Below, piece by piece: positions 1 through 5,457 of a stretch of DNA of 5,457 nucleotides. How positions within the stretch are numbered: the first letter of the stretch is position 1; the number at the start of each line of letters is the position of its first letter. This DNA comes from Planktothrix sp. UBA8402 (GTDB lineage: Bacteria; Cyanobacteriota; Cyanobacteriia; Cyanobacteriales; Microcoleaceae). The DNA is taken from assembly GCA_003456035.1 (NCBI GenBank), contig DMPJ01000495.1:4003-9459 (forward strand), in the 5' to 3' direction. The position numbers and the translations under genes are program-made. Under the pieces are notes generated by a model. The model made no database searches. It had not been told where the DNA came from and saw only the letters and a list, made by a program, of their open reading frames with translations.

Positions 1-29
1 TTCCCTATTCCCTATTCCCTGTTCCCTAC
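1..29 (-). repeat. Heptanucleotide STRR array, left copy
   Basis: On the minus strand this reads as four consecutive 7-nt units, GTAGGGA, ACAGGGA, ATAGGGA and ATAGGGA, plus one further A at the window edge, so the array probably continues outside. Units occupy 23-29, 16-22, 9-15 and 2-8. The unit matches the short tandemly repeated repetitive (STRR) heptamers known in cyanobacteria. The array overlaps the 3' end of the minus-strand glycosyltransferase gene and supplies its last codons and its TAG stop. The same unit recurs in the opposite orientation at 5373-5457. Confidence 0.9.
3..26 (-). other. Potential G-quadruplex motif over the stop codon
   Basis: On the minus strand four GGG runs (26-24, 19-17, 12-10, 5-3) are separated by three 4-nt loops (AACA, AATA, AATA). 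This fits the standard G3+N1-7 pattern for an intramolecular G-quadruplex. It lies on the coding strand, so the mRNA would carry it, and it spans the TAG stop (14-12). The pattern follows automatically from the heptamer repeat, and folding is inference only. Confidence 0.4.
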
Positions 30-2588
30 ATTGTCTTTTGAGTTTTCCACCAAAAGATTAATAATTTTGTTTCTATAATCATAAATCTTATGGAGATTAA
101 TTTCGGTGAAATCCTGGGAATTTAGCTGAGAATATTTAAGATAACATTGGGCTACATATATCCACAGGTCACAAGCAGATGAATCATTATTTAAGTTTTG
201 AGTAATATAAACTAATAAATTTTCTTGAAACCTAATATATTTTAATTTATCTTCTTGAATATTAAAAAAATCAACTTTTGCAAAAAGCCAAGTAATAAAT
301 TCAGGGAAAAAATATCTGGGAATCATCGCATTTTCGTATATAAAATCAAGTTGATAGGCTCTTTTATATAACATAATTCCCATCAAATCAGAAATTAAAT
401 CACCCGAGTGTAAACCTTTAAAAAGTCGTCTTCTAATTAATTCAATCCATGATTGCTCAATTTCACTCACTTCTTGATCAACAATATTACTGGTTAATAA
501 AAGTTTATAAATTGGCTGAATCTCCTGGGAATATTGAGTTTCTAAATCCCTAGAATTTAAAGTTAACCAATATTGAACTAAGGTTTGGCGAACTAATTGC
601 AGACTTGACCTAACTCTATGATCAGGATTTTTTTGATATTGATTCAGTAAATTAGTGATTAATTTGAGATAGAATTGCCAATTTAATAGGGCTTTTTGTA
701 AAATCATCTGTTTGAAAGATTGATTCAAAAAAGCATAATTAGAATCTTGCATTAGTTTTAAATAAAATCTTTCATAATCTTTATGATTTTCTTGTTTAAC
801 AATATTAACTTGAGTTTGTTGTTTTTTATGAATTAGAAGGGAAGATAAGGTTTTATCCACAAAAGCAATTTTATAACTCCCCATAATTCTGAACCACATA
901 TCAACATCCAAAAGTTGCTGAAAACTAGAATCAAATCCTCCTAATGCTTCAAAAACTCGTTTAGAAATTAATACAGTTGTCGGTTCACCGATTTTATTTA
1001 ATCCTCCAATTAAACAATTAGGATCTAACAAAAAATCTTGACCTAATTGAATTGATTTTAAATCAGACCATTTTTGATGTAAATTAATCGCCCCATTATA
1101 AGCAGATTGACAAAATAAATCCGATTCTGAATTAGGATCAATCAACACTTGACGTGGAGAAAAAACCAACCCTATTTCTGGATCTTTTTCGGCTAAATTT
1201 ACCATATCTTTAATACAATTAGGTTCTAACCAATCATCCTGAAAAATAAATTTGATATACTTACCTTGAGCTTGCTGAATAGAAAAATTAAGATTTTTGA
1301 CTAATCCATAGTTGGAATGAGTTATAATCCGATAGGGAATAGAAGATTGTTTTTGAAAAGATTCGGCAATTTTTACAGTTCCATCTGTTGACCCATCATC
1401 AGAAATAATAATTTCTAAGTTAGAATAAGTTTGATCTAAACCACTTTGAATCGCTTTTGATACAAAATCTTCTCCATTATAAGTCGGAATTAATATACTT
1501 ACTAGCGGTTGAGATTCAGTTTCAATAGATAGGTCTAATTTTTGTTGTAATGCTTCTAGTTGTTTTTTTGTTTGATCCAGATCTTGCTTCAATTTTTTAT
1601 TACTAATAATTTGAAAAATATCATAATTTCCAGTAAGATGAATCAGATCCGTATATTTAAAGGAATATTTTTTTTCAATATATTCAGCAGATTCAGAATT
1701 ATTCAGCAACTGATATAAGGTAGAAATTCCAAAATATTGATGACTAGGACGATGAATATTTAAAGCCAGTTTTGCAATTAAAAATTGCAGATCATCAGGG
1801 GTAATGGAAGTTTTAATCAGTTGCTGCTGAGGAAAAATATTGTAAAAATTTTTGCTAATCTCTGGAGACAGATAATGCTCAAGGACTTGAGACATTTCCC
1901 AGGTATGTCGAACAATATTTTCCGTCGTTACACCACTAATATTGCGATCATGAAATCTAAATAAAACCAAAGGTTCAGGTAAAACATAAATTTCAGATTT
2001 CAGACATAAACGTATCCAGAAATCTAAATCATGAATTTGACGTAATCTAGGATCATATAGTCCTACTTGATCATAGCATTTTTTCTTAATTAAAACGCTA
2101 GTATTACACAGGGAATTATCAGTATAAAAAAAAGAATTTAACCATTGAAAACGATTTTTATTATCTTGTGCAAATAACTGTTGAAAAGAGGATTCTTTCC
2201 CCCGATGAAAATTACCATTTTTATCAATAATTTTTGCTTGGGTAAAAACCGCATCAAATTCGGGATTTTTATCTAAAAAATTAACTTGCTTTTCAAGTTT
2301 GTCTGGTAAAAAAATATTATCAGAGTCTAAAATAGCAATTAGTTCTCCCGTCGCCTGACGAATACAATGATTAGCTGCTATACTAACTCCTTGATTCTGA
2401 TCGAAAGAAAATAATCTAATTCGAGGATCTTTTTTTTCTTGAATTATTTGCCATGTTTGATCAGAAGAACCATCATTAGTGATCACAATTTCAAAATCTT
2501 GATAGGTTTGGTTTAAAACACTATCAATTGCTTCTAAAATGTAGGATTCTTGGTTATAAGTTGGAATAATAACGGTGATTCTGGCCAT
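12..2588 (-). CDS. Tandem two-domain family 2 glycosyltransferase (858 aa)
   Basis: Predicted cytosolic enzyme transferring sugars from nucleotide-sugar donors to a growing glycan; donor and acceptor are unknown. The first GT2 (GT-A) domain spans about residues 3-215: VIIPTYN near the start, NDGSSDQT at 38-45, the metal-binding DSD at 88-90, and HDLDFW at 186-191 in the usual acidic catalytic-base region. Residues 216-327 are a helical linker, and 328-358 are Lys/Gln/Leu-rich and look coiled-coil. The second GT2 domain spans about 362-590: ILIPTYN, SDDGSTDGT, QDD at 450-452, and DVDMW at 561-565. Residues 591-858 are helical and not recognised. No signal peptide or membrane segment is visible. 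The ATG at 2588 is chosen because it directly precedes the conserved GT2 N-terminal strand; no clear ribosome binding site is seen. The last five residues (GNRE after Val) and the TAG stop come from the STRR repeat. It is divergent from the methyltransferase/glycosyltransferase gene. Glycosyltransferase identity is firm; specificity is unknown. Confidence 0.95.
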   Translation of the reverse strand: MARITVIIPTYNQESYILEAIDSVLNQTYQDFEIVITNDGSSDQTWQIIQEKKDPRIRLFSFDQNQGVSIAANHCIRQATGELIAILDSDNIFLPDKLEKQVNFLDKNPEFDAVFTQAKIIDKNGNFHRGKESSFQQLFAQDNKNRFQWLNSFFYTDNSLCNTSVLIKKKCYDQVGLYDPRLRQIHDLDFWIRLCLKSEIYVLPEPLVLFRFHDRNISGVTTENIVRHTWEMSQVLEHYLSPEISKNFYNIFPQQQLIKTSITPDDLQFLIAKLALNIHRPSHQYFGISTLYQLLNNSESAEYIEKKYSFKYTDLIHLTGNYDIFQIISNKKLKQDLDQTKKQLEALQQKLDLSIETESQPLVSILIPTYNGEDFVSKAIQSGLDQTYSNLEIIISDDGSTDGTVKIAESFQKQSSIPYRIITHSNYGLVKNLNFSIQQAQGKYIKFIFQDDWLEPNCIKDMVNLAEKDPEIGLVFSPRQVLIDPNSESDLFCQSAYNGAINLHQKWSDLKSIQLGQDFLLDPNCLIGGLNKIGEPTTVLISKRVFEALGGFDSSFQQLLDVDMWFRIMGSYKIAFVDKTLSSLLIHKKQQTQVNIVKQENHKDYERFYLKLMQDSNYAFLNQSFKQMILQKALLNWQFYLKLITNLLNQYQKNPDHRVRSSLQLVRQTLVQYWLTLNSRDLETQYSQEIQPIYKLLLTSNIVDQEVSEIEQSWIELIRRRLFKGLHSGDLISDLMGIMLYKRAYQLDFIYENAMIPRYFFPEFITWLFAKVDFFNIQEDKLKYIRFQENLLVYITQNLNNDSSACDLWIYVAQCYLKYSQLNSQDFTEINLHKIYDYRNKIINLLVENSKDNVGNRE

Positions 2589-2645
2589 AAAAATGATGTT
2601 GGAAATTGTCTCAAAAGTTTTTAATTCTAAAATTAACTTGCCAAT

Positions 2646-2673
2646 TTGACCTAAAACCTGTTATTTATAAAAT
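2646..2673 (+). promoter_or_regulatory. Sigma70-type promoter for the methyltransferase/GT fusion gene
   Basis: TTGACC (2646-2651) and TAAAAT (2668-2673) each match the -35 and -10 consensus at five of six positions and are separated by 16 bp. The start of transcription would fall near 2680, leaving a 5' leader of about 16 nt before the ATG at 2696. This supports the ATG over the upstream in-frame TTG at 2606, which would lie upstream of the promoter. It sits in the 107-bp spacer between divergent genes. No equally good promoter is visible for the minus-strand gene. No known regulator site was recognised. Confidence 0.55.
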
Positions 2674-2695
2674 AGCTCTAATTTCACTTAAGATC

Positions 2696-4399
2696 ATGAA
2701 TAGAGATACTACAGATCAGGTCAATGATCATAATTTCCATCGGAAACCCTCAGAGTTATTGGATTTTTTACCCCCTAATGCTCAACTCTTGATAGACGTG
2801 GGTTGTCTAAACGGAAGTACAGGCTATTATTATAAACGAATTAATCCTCAAAGTTTTTATTGGGGGATTTTAATTAATTCTGAGTTAAGTTCAGAAATAA
2901 CTAAAGGGTTGGATCAGATTATTCTAAGTTCGATTGATCAGTTAGAAACAATTCCATTAGAATTAGAAGAAAAAACCGTAGATTGTTTGATTTATGATGG
3001 GATTTTACCCCAAATCAGAAACCCGTTAAAGGTTTTACAATATCACACTCGCTGGTTAAAAGATCAAGGTCAAGTTTTAGCTTATATTCCCAATAGTCAG
3101 TATTGGCGGAATATTATTAATTTGTTACAGGGAAAAGCAGAGATTTCAGTTCAAGATAATACTGATTATAGAGGATTAACTTTAGAAACTATTCAAAAAA
3201 TATTCTGGGAAGCTGGATTATATATTTATGAAATTCAAACGAGGGGAAAAAAAGATCAGGAATTTCAAAAATTTCTGGAATTAGTCAACCCGCTTCAGGA
3301 TGCTTTGGGATTAGATTCGAGTCGTTTTGTTACTCAAACCGCCGCCGAATTTTATATTGTTCGGGCGATAAAATCATTACAACCACCCCGTCGTTTGTTG
3401 ATTCAAACGGCAATTATGGCTCCTACAGGGTGCGATCGCCTGCGGGTATTGGAACCTGATCAATTGAGTGCGACAATACCAGGAACGCGCACTATTTCAG
3501 CTTCTAAATCTATTCCTACAGGTTCAATTTTACCTGAAGAAGAAAAAGTTTTTATTTGGCAACGGACAATTTTATCCTATGATCATCACTTGGAAATATT
3601 AAAAAATTTGTTAAAACAGGATTATCTAATTATTGCTGAAATTGACGATAATCCTTTACGCAGACGGGAGTATGCTGAAAATCGTTATCTCAGCTATCGC
3701 GGATGTCATGGAGTACAAACTTCAACGGCACCTTTAGGGGTATTTTTACAACAATTTAATCCCCATGTTGCTATCTTTAAAAACCATTTATTGACTTTAC
3801 CAGCACCTCGAATTTATTCCGATCCCAAAGTTACTTTATTTTTTGGAGCATTAAATCGAGAACAGGATTGGAAACCGATTATAGAAGCATTAAATCGGGT
3901 TTTAATTCGCCATCAAACTCAGGTGCGGGTTAAGGTGATTCATGATCGACGTTTTTTTGATTATTTAGCAATATCTGATAAAGAATTTGAGCCCTTTTGC
4001 AGTTATGATAGATATAATCAGATTATCCAAACCTGTGATATTGGTTTGTTACCTTTAACAGCCACACCTGTTAATCTGATGAAATCGGATTTAAAGTTTT
4101 TAGAATGTGCGGGTCATGGTGTTGCTGTTTTAGCAAGTCCAACGGTATATGAACAATCTGTGATTCATGGAGAAACAGGTTTAATTTATCGAAGTATTCA
4201 ACAGTTTGAAATGTATTTGAATGAATTAATTATTAATACTGCGTTGCGGCGAAAAATTGCCACGAATGCCTATCTTTGGGTACGAGATCACCGTTTACTT
4301 TGTCAACATTATCAACAACGACGAGAATGGTATTTAAAAATGCGAGATGATTTACCCAGTTTAAATCAAGAATTGCGTCAACGAGTCCCAGAATTATGA
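2696..4399 (+). CDS. Methyltransferase-like domain fused to GT4-type glycosyltransferase (567 aa)
   Basis: Two-domain protein. Residues about 18-225 resemble class I SAM-dependent methyltransferases: motif I is LLIDVGCLNGSTG (31-43), followed by a strand/helix pattern and LKDQGQVLAYIPN (121-133), the usual post-core strand. Residues about 233-555 resemble a GT-B glycosyltransferase of the GT4 type: an opening segment with CDRLRV (246-251), an EIDDN acceptor-side motif (315-319), FFGALNREQDW (382-392) at the start of the second Rossmann half, and KSDLKFLECAGHGVAVLAS (463-481), which contains the donor-binding Glu470. The methyltransferase half has lost several expected residues and may be inactive. 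An in-frame TTG at 2606 would add 30 residues, but it lies 17 bp from the divergent gene and upstream of the likely promoter, so the ATG at 2696 is preferred; the ribosome site is weak. The protein probably acts in the cytosol on the same glycan as its neighbours. Domain calls are confident; substrate is unknown. Confidence 0.9.
   Translation: MNRDTTDQVNDHNFHRKPSELLDFLPPNAQLLIDVGCLNGSTGYYYKRINPQSFYWGILINSELSSEITKGLDQIILSSIDQLETIPLELEEKTVDCLIYDGILPQIRNPLKVLQYHTRWLKDQGQVLAYIPNSQYWRNIINLLQGKAEISVQDNTDYRGLTLETIQKIFWEAGLYIYEIQTRGKKDQEFQKFLELVNPLQDALGLDSSRFVTQTAAEFYIVRAIKSLQPPRRLLIQTAIMAPTGCDRLRVLEPDQLSATIPGTRTISASKSIPTGSILPEEEKVFIWQRTILSYDHHLEILKNLLKQDYLIIAEIDDNPLRRREYAENRYLSYRGCHGVQTSTAPLGVFLQQFNPHVAIFKNHLLTLPAPRIYSDPKVTLFFGALNREQDWKPIIEALNRVLIRHQTQVRVKVIHDRRFFDYLAISDKEFEPFCSYDRYNQIIQTCDIGLLPLTATPVNLMKSDLKFLECAGHGVAVLASPTVYEQSVIHGETGLIYRSIQQFEMYLNELIINTALRRKIATNAYLWVRDHRLLCQHYQQRREWYLKMRDDLPSLNQELRQRVPEL
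3432..3439. repeat. HIP1 palindrome (GCGATCGC)
   Basis: One perfect copy of the highly iterated palindrome GCGATCGC that is abundant in many cyanobacterial genomes. It lies inside the glycosyltransferase half of the fusion gene, where it encodes part of the Cys-Asp-Arg motif (residues 246-248). Only this copy was found in the window. It supports a cyanobacterial origin. Confidence 0.85.
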
Positions 4400-4400
4400 T

Positions 4401-4436
4401 CGCGGATTCAAAGAATTACGCGGATGGCACGGATTA
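4401..4436 (+). repeat. Decayed 9-bp tandem repeat (CGCGGATTA-like)
   Basis: Four consecutive 9-nt blocks start two bases after the TGA stop of the fusion gene: CGCGGATTC (4401), AAAGAATTA (4410), CGCGGATGG (4419) and CACGGATTA (4428). Blocks 1, 3 and 4 share C(G/A)CGGAT in strict 9-nt phase; block 2 matches only in its second half. GC content is higher than in the surrounding DNA. The remainder of the 117-bp spacer (4437-4516) holds no convincing terminator or promoter. Confidence 0.6.
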
Positions 4437-4516
4437 GATTTGGGCTTTGTTTAAGTTCTTCTAATTTGTGCTACAGAATATTGAACAATTAATGTTAAAA
4501 GGTTCAGTTATAAATT

Positions 4517-5407
4517 ATGCGTATTTTATTTACGATTCCTCACTTTTTCAACCCTAATGGAGATGGGAAACACGCCTCTTTAAGTAAAGATCCACGCCCT
4601 CGAATTACTGGATTAGTATTTGCTTTAACTGCTTTGCGGGAACTTTATAGCCAATCCCAGTGCATGATTGATATTGCTCAATCTCAAACGATTGCAGTTA
4701 ATCAGGAACATAATTATCAAGTTGATATTGTTATTTGTACTACTCAAGAATATCATTTACTTGCACAAACTCCTTTACCTTCATGGTTTTGTAAACACTA
4801 CTCTACGCAAGTAGAACCGATGTTATTGGGATTTCAATGTCATCAAGTTTTGCGTCAAAATTTAGGTCAGTATGATTATTATTGTTATTTAGAAGATGAT
4901 TTAATTTTGCGTGATCCCTGGTTATTTACTAAGTTAAATTGGTTTAATCGTCATACGGGAAATAGTTGTCTGTTACAACCAAACCGTTATGAAGTTTCTC
5001 CCCATAGTCAAGTGGTTAAAGCCTATATTGATGGAGATCTTTTACCCCAGATTACGGCTAATTTTCAGAATATTCAAGATCAGCCCCAATTTATTGGGAA
5101 AGTTATGGAACAAGCGATTTCTTTTAAACGCCCTTTGAATCCCCATTCCGGTTGTTTCTTTTTGAATGCTGAACAGATGGAATCTTGGGCAAAGCAACCT
5201 TATTTTTTAGATCGAGATTGTAGCTTTATTGGGCCGTTAGAAAGTGCCGCAACTTTAGGAATTATGAAAACATTTAAAATTTATAAACCTACGGCTTCCC
5301 AGGCTAATTTCTTGGAAATTCAGCATTTTGGTTCTGGTTTTATTAATCTAATTGGCCGACAAGTTAAGTATGATAGGGAACAGGGAGCAGGGAACAGGGA
5401 ACAGTGA
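4517..5407 (+). CDS. Putative GT-A-type glycosyltransferase, orphan family (296 aa)
   Basis: No family is recognised with certainty. Features that suggest a GT-A glycosyltransferase are: an opening strand MRILFTIPHFF; a segment around residues 67-75 (NYQVDIVIC) of the Rossmann type; YDYYCYLEDDLILRDP (119-134), where Glu-Asp-Asp after a hydrophobic strand looks like a DxD metal/nucleotide site; NPHSGCFFLN (208-217), a likely acceptor-side strand; GPLESAATLG (239-248), with an acidic residue where a catalytic Glu might sit; and FLEIQHFGSGF (265-275), whose His270 could be a metal ligand. There is no signal peptide or membrane helix. The ATG at 4517 fits the N-terminal strand; AAAAGG at 4497-4502 is too far upstream to be a good ribosome site. 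The last 10-11 residues (from Arg287, ending GNREQ) and the TGA are encoded by the STRR array and are probably not part of the fold. The gene follows the fusion gene on the same strand after 117 bp. It is certainly coding; the function is moderately supported. Confidence 0.8.
   Translation: MRILFTIPHFFNPNGDGKHASLSKDPRPRITGLVFALTALRELYSQSQCMIDIAQSQTIAVNQEHNYQVDIVICTTQEYHLLAQTPLPSWFCKHYSTQVEPMLLGFQCHQVLRQNLGQYDYYCYLEDDLILRDPWLFTKLNWFNRHTGNSCLLQPNRYEVSPHSQVVKAYIDGDLLPQITANFQNIQDQPQFIGKVMEQAISFKRPLNPHSGCFFLNAEQMESWAKQPYFLDRDCSFIGPLESAATLGIMKTFKIYKPTASQANFLEIQHFGSGFINLIGRQVKYDREQGAGNREQ
5376..5399 (+). other. Potential G-quadruplex motif just before the stop codon
   Basis: Four GGG runs (5376, 5383, 5390, 5397) are separated by 4-nt loops AACA, AGCA and AACA, matching the G3+N1-7 pattern on the coding strand. 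The motif ends 5 nt before the TGA stop of the last gene, so it would be translated by the ribosome in the mRNA. Folding is inferred from the pattern only. Confidence 0.4.
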
Positions 5408-5424
5408 GCAGTGAGAAGTGAGCA

Positions 5425-5455
5425 GGGAACGGGGAGCAGGGAACAGGGAACAGGG
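5425..5455 (+). other. Second potential G-quadruplex motif, downstream of the stop
   Basis: Five GGG runs (5425, 5432, 5439, 5446, 5453) are spaced by 4-nt loops. This block is separated from the first one by the three GTGA-type units, which lack GGG. It lies 18 nt after the stop codon of the last gene, in the presumed 3' untranslated region. Folding is inference. Confidence 0.4.
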
Positions 5456-5457
5456 AA

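Larger units (their letters stand above)
5373..5457 (+). repeat. Heptanucleotide STRR array, right copy
   Basis: Twelve 7-nt units run without a gap from 5373 to 5456, with one more A at the window edge. In order: ATAGGGA, ACAGGGA, GCAGGGA, ACAGGGA, ACAGTGA, GCAGTGA, GAAGTGA, GCAGGGA, ACGGGGA, GCAGGGA, ACAGGGA, ACAGGGA. Units 5-7 share a GTGA ending. The array begins inside the last gene and its fifth unit provides the TGA stop at 5405-5407. It has no spacers, so it is not a CRISPR array. It is the inverted counterpart of the array at 1-29 and probably continues past the window. Confidence 0.95.

Noticed and set aside
2618..2644. Minus-strand promoter for the tandem GT2 gene (TTGGCA at 2639-2644, TAAAAA at 2618-2623)
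   Set aside because: The spacer is only 15 bp and the -10 is poor; in such AT-rich DNA this is expected by chance.
2606..2695. In-frame extension of the fusion gene from TTG at 2606
   Set aside because: It begins 17 bp from the divergent start, has no ribosome site, contains the likely promoter, and the added residues show no domain-like pattern.
4466..4494. Promoter TTGTGC-17-TTAATG for the last gene
   Set aside because: Both boxes match the consensus poorly; the gene may instead be cotranscribed with the fusion gene.
4482..4506. Inverted repeat TGAAC...GTTCA upstream of the last gene, also AACA...TGTT inside it, as an operator
   Set aside because: Arms are only 4-5 bp and match no regulator consensus I can name with confidence.
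4400..4516. Rho-independent terminator between the fusion gene and the last gene
   Set aside because: No GC-rich hairpin followed by a T run was found.
5373..5457. CRISPR array
   Set aside because: The 7-nt units are directly adjacent with no spacers and no cas genes are nearby.
1..5457. Composite transposon or IS ends at the inverted STRRs
   Set aside because: No transposase, no target-site duplication visible, and STRRs are a dispersed repeat class rather than element termini.

Overview
The window reads as chromosomal DNA from a cyanobacterium, probably a filamentous one of the Planktothrix/Oscillatoria type. This is inferred from AT-rich coding DNA, one HIP1 octamer (GCGATCGC), genes without strong Shine-Dalgarno sites, and heptanucleotide short tandem repeats (STRR, unit (A/G)CAGGGA) of the kind known from cyanobacterial genomes. 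The species cannot be fixed from the sequence alone.

Layout: (1) 1-29, a heptamer repeat read on the minus strand. (2) 12-2588, minus strand: a large protein with two family-2 (GT-A) glycosyltransferase domains, a coiled-coil linker between them and an unrecognised helical C-terminal region of about 268 residues. (3) 2589-2695, a divergent intergenic spacer with a good sigma70-type promoter for the plus-strand gene. (4) 2696-4399, plus strand: an N-terminal class I methyltransferase-like domain, apparently degenerate, fused to a GT-B (GT4-like) glycosyltransferase. (5) 4400-4516, a spacer holding a decayed 9-bp tandem repeat. (6) 4517-5407, plus strand: a smaller protein with a Glu-Asp-Asp motif that looks like an orphan GT-A-type glycosyltransferase. 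(7) 5373-5457, a second, longer heptamer array reaching the window edge.

All three genes look like parts of a glycan-building locus (surface polysaccharide or protein/lipid glycosylation). No polymerase, flippase, export or sugar-nucleotide synthesis gene is visible, so the product cannot be named.

The most unusual point is how the outer genes end. Both run into a heptamer repeat that supplies their last codons and their stop codon, in the same repeat reading phase, so two unrelated proteins share a C-terminal Gly-Asn-Arg-Glu. The two arrays are inverted relative to each other, bracket the three genes, and carry regularly spaced GGG runs on the coding strand that fit the G-quadruplex pattern.
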